Under the pieces are notes generated by a model. The model saw only the letters and a program-made list of their open reading frames with translations, did not search any database and was not told the DNA's origin. The position numbers and the translations under genes were made by a program. This document shows, piece by piece, positions 61,290 to 64,000 of a stretch of DNA of 64,000 bases. This DNA is from Endozoicomonas sp. Mp262 (GTDB taxonomy: Bacteria; Pseudomonadota; Gammaproteobacteria; Pseudomonadales; Endozoicomonadaceae). The stretch's first letter is position 1. The number at the start of each line of letters is the position of its first letter. The stretch is from positions 4,536,501-4,600,500 of the forward strand of contig NZ_CP092489.1 in assembly GCF_025643335.1 (NCBI RefSeq), written 5' to 3'.

Positions 61290-64000
61290 TTAATTTTTAA
61301 TACCAATTGCTTTCATAGCATTAGAGAGTGAATCTAAAATGAAAGGGTAGGATTTATCAAAAGGTAAACTCCGATTGATCAGCTGCTCTAATCCCTGAAA
61401 AGTTAATTCTAAACCCTGGTCACAAAATTGCTCATTCATTTTTTCATACAACAGACAATACATGCCAGAAGACAAGCCTTGATTGCTGAACATTTTTTTT
61501 AATTCACACACGCCATCAAATAACTCGTCATAGGGTAGCGAATCTGTTTTTTCAGGACAGGAAGCCAGCGCAGCTTCAGCAAGCATGATTGAGGCCGGGA
61601 CAGGAAGGCCTGAGGTATTACTCATCCCCAACTGTATCGCATACAGCAGTTGATGAAGTTTCTGGATGTCTTTGGCAAAAGCTTTTTTCAATGGCAAGTA
61701 TTGCGGTTTTGCCATTATCCCATGAAAAGCAGCTATTAATTTATAGGAAATATCAGGATTACTGCATTTCTTTTGCATGAATCGTTCAGCTGCCACAAGA
61801 ATGTTTCCGGAAGATGATACAAGGCCATCAAGTGAAAGACAGGAAAAGTGCCCCAGGCGCATTAAATAAAGGAATAAATTATAAATAGATGGATATTCAT
61901 TTAATAATTGCCCTTGCAGTATTTTATCTTTTAATGGTGAATCATTTTTTGTGGTTTTGATAAAATCCAGTAACCAAGATCTGTCCAGGCATTCTATCTC
62001 CTCGAATGCCTGATGAAGTGCGCGAAGGAGCATATAAACCGTCATACCATTATCTTCAGGCAGTATATAGCCCCTTCTCAGGAAATCCAATGCCCTTAAA
62101 ATCATGCCAGGAACTTTTGTACTTGTTAATGATGCGTCAAACCAGTTTTCGCGAAAACGGATTGTTTTAGTAAAAACATCATCAAAGCTCATAGGCGATT
62201 TAATATATAAAACAGATGTTTTGCCAGGTCGGTAAATACAAAAATTGCTGTTTATGGTAAAACTGCAGTTTCTTACCGCATAGAACAACTTTCCAGCATT
62301 AAAAGTATCCAGCTTTGCCGTATTATCAGGGTAACCAAAGCCAACATAGCCACTATCACGCTTAATAAAACAGTTTGCCCTTTCACACTCAGTTGCATTT
62401 CTTTCCTGTAGTAACTGATCAAAGGCATTCGTGATTTGCTCTTCGGTCAGGGATGTTTGTATATCAATATCCGTGTCTAAACCCCCTTCTTCCATAGGAC
62501 AGTGATGTGTAAAAATATACTGCAGCGTATCCCTTATTGCACCACCAACAATAGTAATAATAATATCAGGGTACATGGCTATTAAATGGTTAATGATATC
62601 GTGATGAGAAATAGCGTATTTTTCAAATCCTTTTACAGGACTTTTTAGAATATTATCAATACTACTTATAAAATAACACAACATATCTTCTGATATATCC
62701 ACTTCATCAGGCATAAAAGCGGAAATACTTTCCCCACAGTTCATGTCTTTTCCATCATTTATTTTTTTATGCAACCCTCCATCCTGCTTAAAGGCTAATG
62801 AAATTTCCTCTAATTCTGTATGTTGTGAACTAAAACTTATCAGGCTTCCAGGTGTTTTCAAGATAGTTTCATCACTAACACTACTTATTGATAAATTATC
62901 ATATAGCTTGCCATATAGGACTTGAATATTTCTATCAATTTTATCTAATAACTCCTTCTCAAAAACCGTAACAGGCATCTGTTTGCGATCTATTATATAA
63001 GCAAGTTTTTTATAGGCATTAACACAAAGCACTGGAGGGCAATAATAGTGTTTTCTTCTATCATCACTATCTATAGCTTCAACATTAACAAGATCCTTCA
63101 AATAAAATAAAGATTGCAGATTTTCTTCTGGCTCGTAATTTTTCCAACCAACTTTCACTTTTCTTTTTTTAAAAGGAACTTCAGCATTACTTTCTTCTTT
63201 TGACTTTCGCTTTAAATCAATATGACATATATCTTCTGCTATACAGTCAACATCTTCCTTCTGTTTTTTTCTTTTTATCTTCCGTATTGAATTATTAATC
63301 AACGACTTAATCCGGATATTTTTTGTTTCTGTATACGCCGCTTTATTACTTCCTGATTTTAGATCAGGCGCTATTGCAGGCTGTTTTAAAAGTAGCTCTA
63401 CTATTTCCAATAAATTGTTTTTTGCTGCAAGGTGTAATGGCGTAAACCTCTCTTTGGCAGTTTGAGCATTGCAATCAGCATTATACCTTAATAGCTGAAC
63501 ACACATTTCATAGTTTTTCCTATCAACAGCCCAATGCAAGCAGCGGCGACCACCAGCATCCAGTTTCTCCAATAACTCTGCCAGCAACCCGGACCCCAGC
63601 AGTTTAGCTCCTTGCTCTAACAGTATTTTTAAGCAATCAGCCGAAGCCTCTTTGCATGCATAATGAAATACCGTATCAATATCTTTAAATCGAACGAGCA
63701 ACTCATCTCCAGCATTGTCTCCAAATGATAACAGGTAATAAAGCAGGTTTAGCTTATTTTTTTTTATAGCGAGAAAAAGTAAATTATCTCCTTTATCTAT
63801 AAGTTTATCCATATCCACATCTACATCCATACCTGTATATGAATCCTCCATAACACCAGCATCAACACTTACCTTCCCTCTAGTAATATGGATATATTTG
63901 CGGAATATTTTAAAATCAAACCCATATCGCTCGATGACTCTCCGGGCAATATCATCATAGTCAAATAAAACAAGTTCATAAATAAGGTCGCACAGGGTAT
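61290..64000 (-). CDS. Ankyrin-repeat protein with poly(A) polymerase-type nucleotidyltransferase head (5' end outside window)
   Basis: At least 903 codons are open to the right edge. The frame continues upstream of the first in-window Met (MEDSYTG, 63851) as CDLIYELVLFDYDDIARR, so the true start lies beyond 64000. The N-terminal part has ankyrin repeats (NLLFLAIKKNKLNLLYYLLS, RFTPLHLAAKNNLLEIVELL) and a basic KIKRKKQKE stretch. Near residue 440 of the visible part, IIITIVGGAIRDTLQ and GGLDTDIDIQTS match the GG...RD and DxD motifs of class II CCA-adding/poly(A) polymerase heads. FRENWFDASLTSTKVPGMIL and a helical C-terminus follow. The role is unknown. Confidence 0.85.
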   Translation of the reverse strand, partial: TLCDLIYELVLFDYDDIARRVIERYGFDFKIFRKYIHITRGKVSVDAGVMEDSYTGMDVDVDMDKLIDKGDNLLFLAIKKNKLNLLYYLLSFGDNAGDELLVRFKDIDTVFHYACKEASADCLKILLEQGAKLLGSGLLAELLEKLDAGGRRCLHWAVDRKNYEMCVQLLRYNADCNAQTAKERFTPLHLAAKNNLLEIVELLLKQPAIAPDLKSGSNKAAYTETKNIRIKSLINNSIRKIKRKKQKEDVDCIAEDICHIDLKRKSKEESNAEVPFKKRKVKVGWKNYEPEENLQSLFYLKDLVNVEAIDSDDRRKHYYCPPVLCVNAYKKLAYIIDRKQMPVTVFEKELLDKIDRNIQVLYGKLYDNLSISSVSDETILKTPGSLISFSSQHTELEEISLAFKQDGGLHKKINDGKDMNCGESISAFMPDEVDISEDMLCYFISSIDNILKSPVKGFEKYAISHHDIINHLIAMYPDIIITIVGGAIRDTLQYIFTHHCPMEEGGLDTDIDIQTSLTEEQITNAFDQLLQERNATECERANCFIKRDSGYVGFGYPDNTAKLDTFNAGKLFYAVRNCSFTINSNFCIYRPGKTSVLYIKSPMSFDDVFTKTIRFRENWFDASLTSTKVPGMILRALDFLRRGYILPEDNGMTVYMLLRALHQAFEEIECLDRSWLLDFIKTTKNDSPLKDKILQGQLLNEYPSIYNLFLYLMRLGHFSCLSLDGLVSSSGNILVAAERFMQKKCSNPDISYKLIAAFHGIMAKPQYLPLKKAFAKDIQKLHQLLYAIQLGMSNTSGLPVPASIMLAEAALASCPEKTDSLPYDELFDGVCELKKMFSNQGLSSGMYCLLYEKMNEQFCDQGLELTFQGLEQLINRSLPFDKSYPFILDSLSNAMKAIGIKN

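Overview
The window looks like a chromosomal segment of a marine gammaproteobacterium. The density of insertion sequences, the ankyrin-repeat protein and the mix of capsule genes with decaying toxin-antitoxin genes would suit a host-associated lineage such as Endozoicomonas, but that placement is an inference because no rRNA or ribosomal protein genes are present.

Region 1 (about 1-26.7 kb) is an accessory island. It opens with a 3' fragment of a wecA-like gene (the full gene is at 45-46 kb), a HEPN/MNT pair, an uncharacterised 695-aa protein, a MITE, an AAA ATPase, a frameshifted hicB and a small operon. It then holds what I regard as the main find: a CRISPR-associated Tn7-like transposition system broken by insertion sequences. 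Two type I-F-like CRISPR arrays (7.2-8.5 kb) are read leftwards. Each has its own near-identical promoter, and an Xre-type regulator lies just upstream. Further right are cas8f, cas5f, cas7f and cas6f (15.4-20.8 kb), with no cas1, cas2 or cas3, then a possible tnsB 3' remnant, tnsC and a short tnsE-like gene (22.3-26.6 kb). No tnsA, intact tnsB or tniQ was found. An IS66 element interrupts cas8f, an IS4-type element interrupts tnsC and an ISKra4-like element interrupts a tyrosine recombinase. All three have clean target duplications, and removing each one in silico restores an uninterrupted reading frame.

Region 2 (26.7-54.2 kb, nearly all minus strand) is a surface polysaccharide locus. It contains wza-wzb-wzc export genes behind an exact ops (RfaH) element, a wecA-like initiating transferase, ugd and an epimerase. 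A very AT-rich cassette follows (GT2, acyltransferase, polytopic membrane protein, Wzy-like polymerase, GT11 fucosyltransferase), flanked by nested direct and inverted repeats. After it come the GDP-fucose pathway (gmd, fcl, gmm, manC, manB), galE, galU and uppP. A patch of toxin-antitoxin relics sits between wzc and the wecA-like gene. A dispersed palindromic repeat lies in most intergenic gaps here and has also entered manB and manC in frame.

Region 3 (54.2-64 kb) carries a YfiM-like protein, uppS, gcvT, a coiled-coil exported protein, a Dcu-type dicarboxylate carrier and, running off the right edge, an ankyrin-repeat protein carrying a poly(A) polymerase-type nucleotidyltransferase head.
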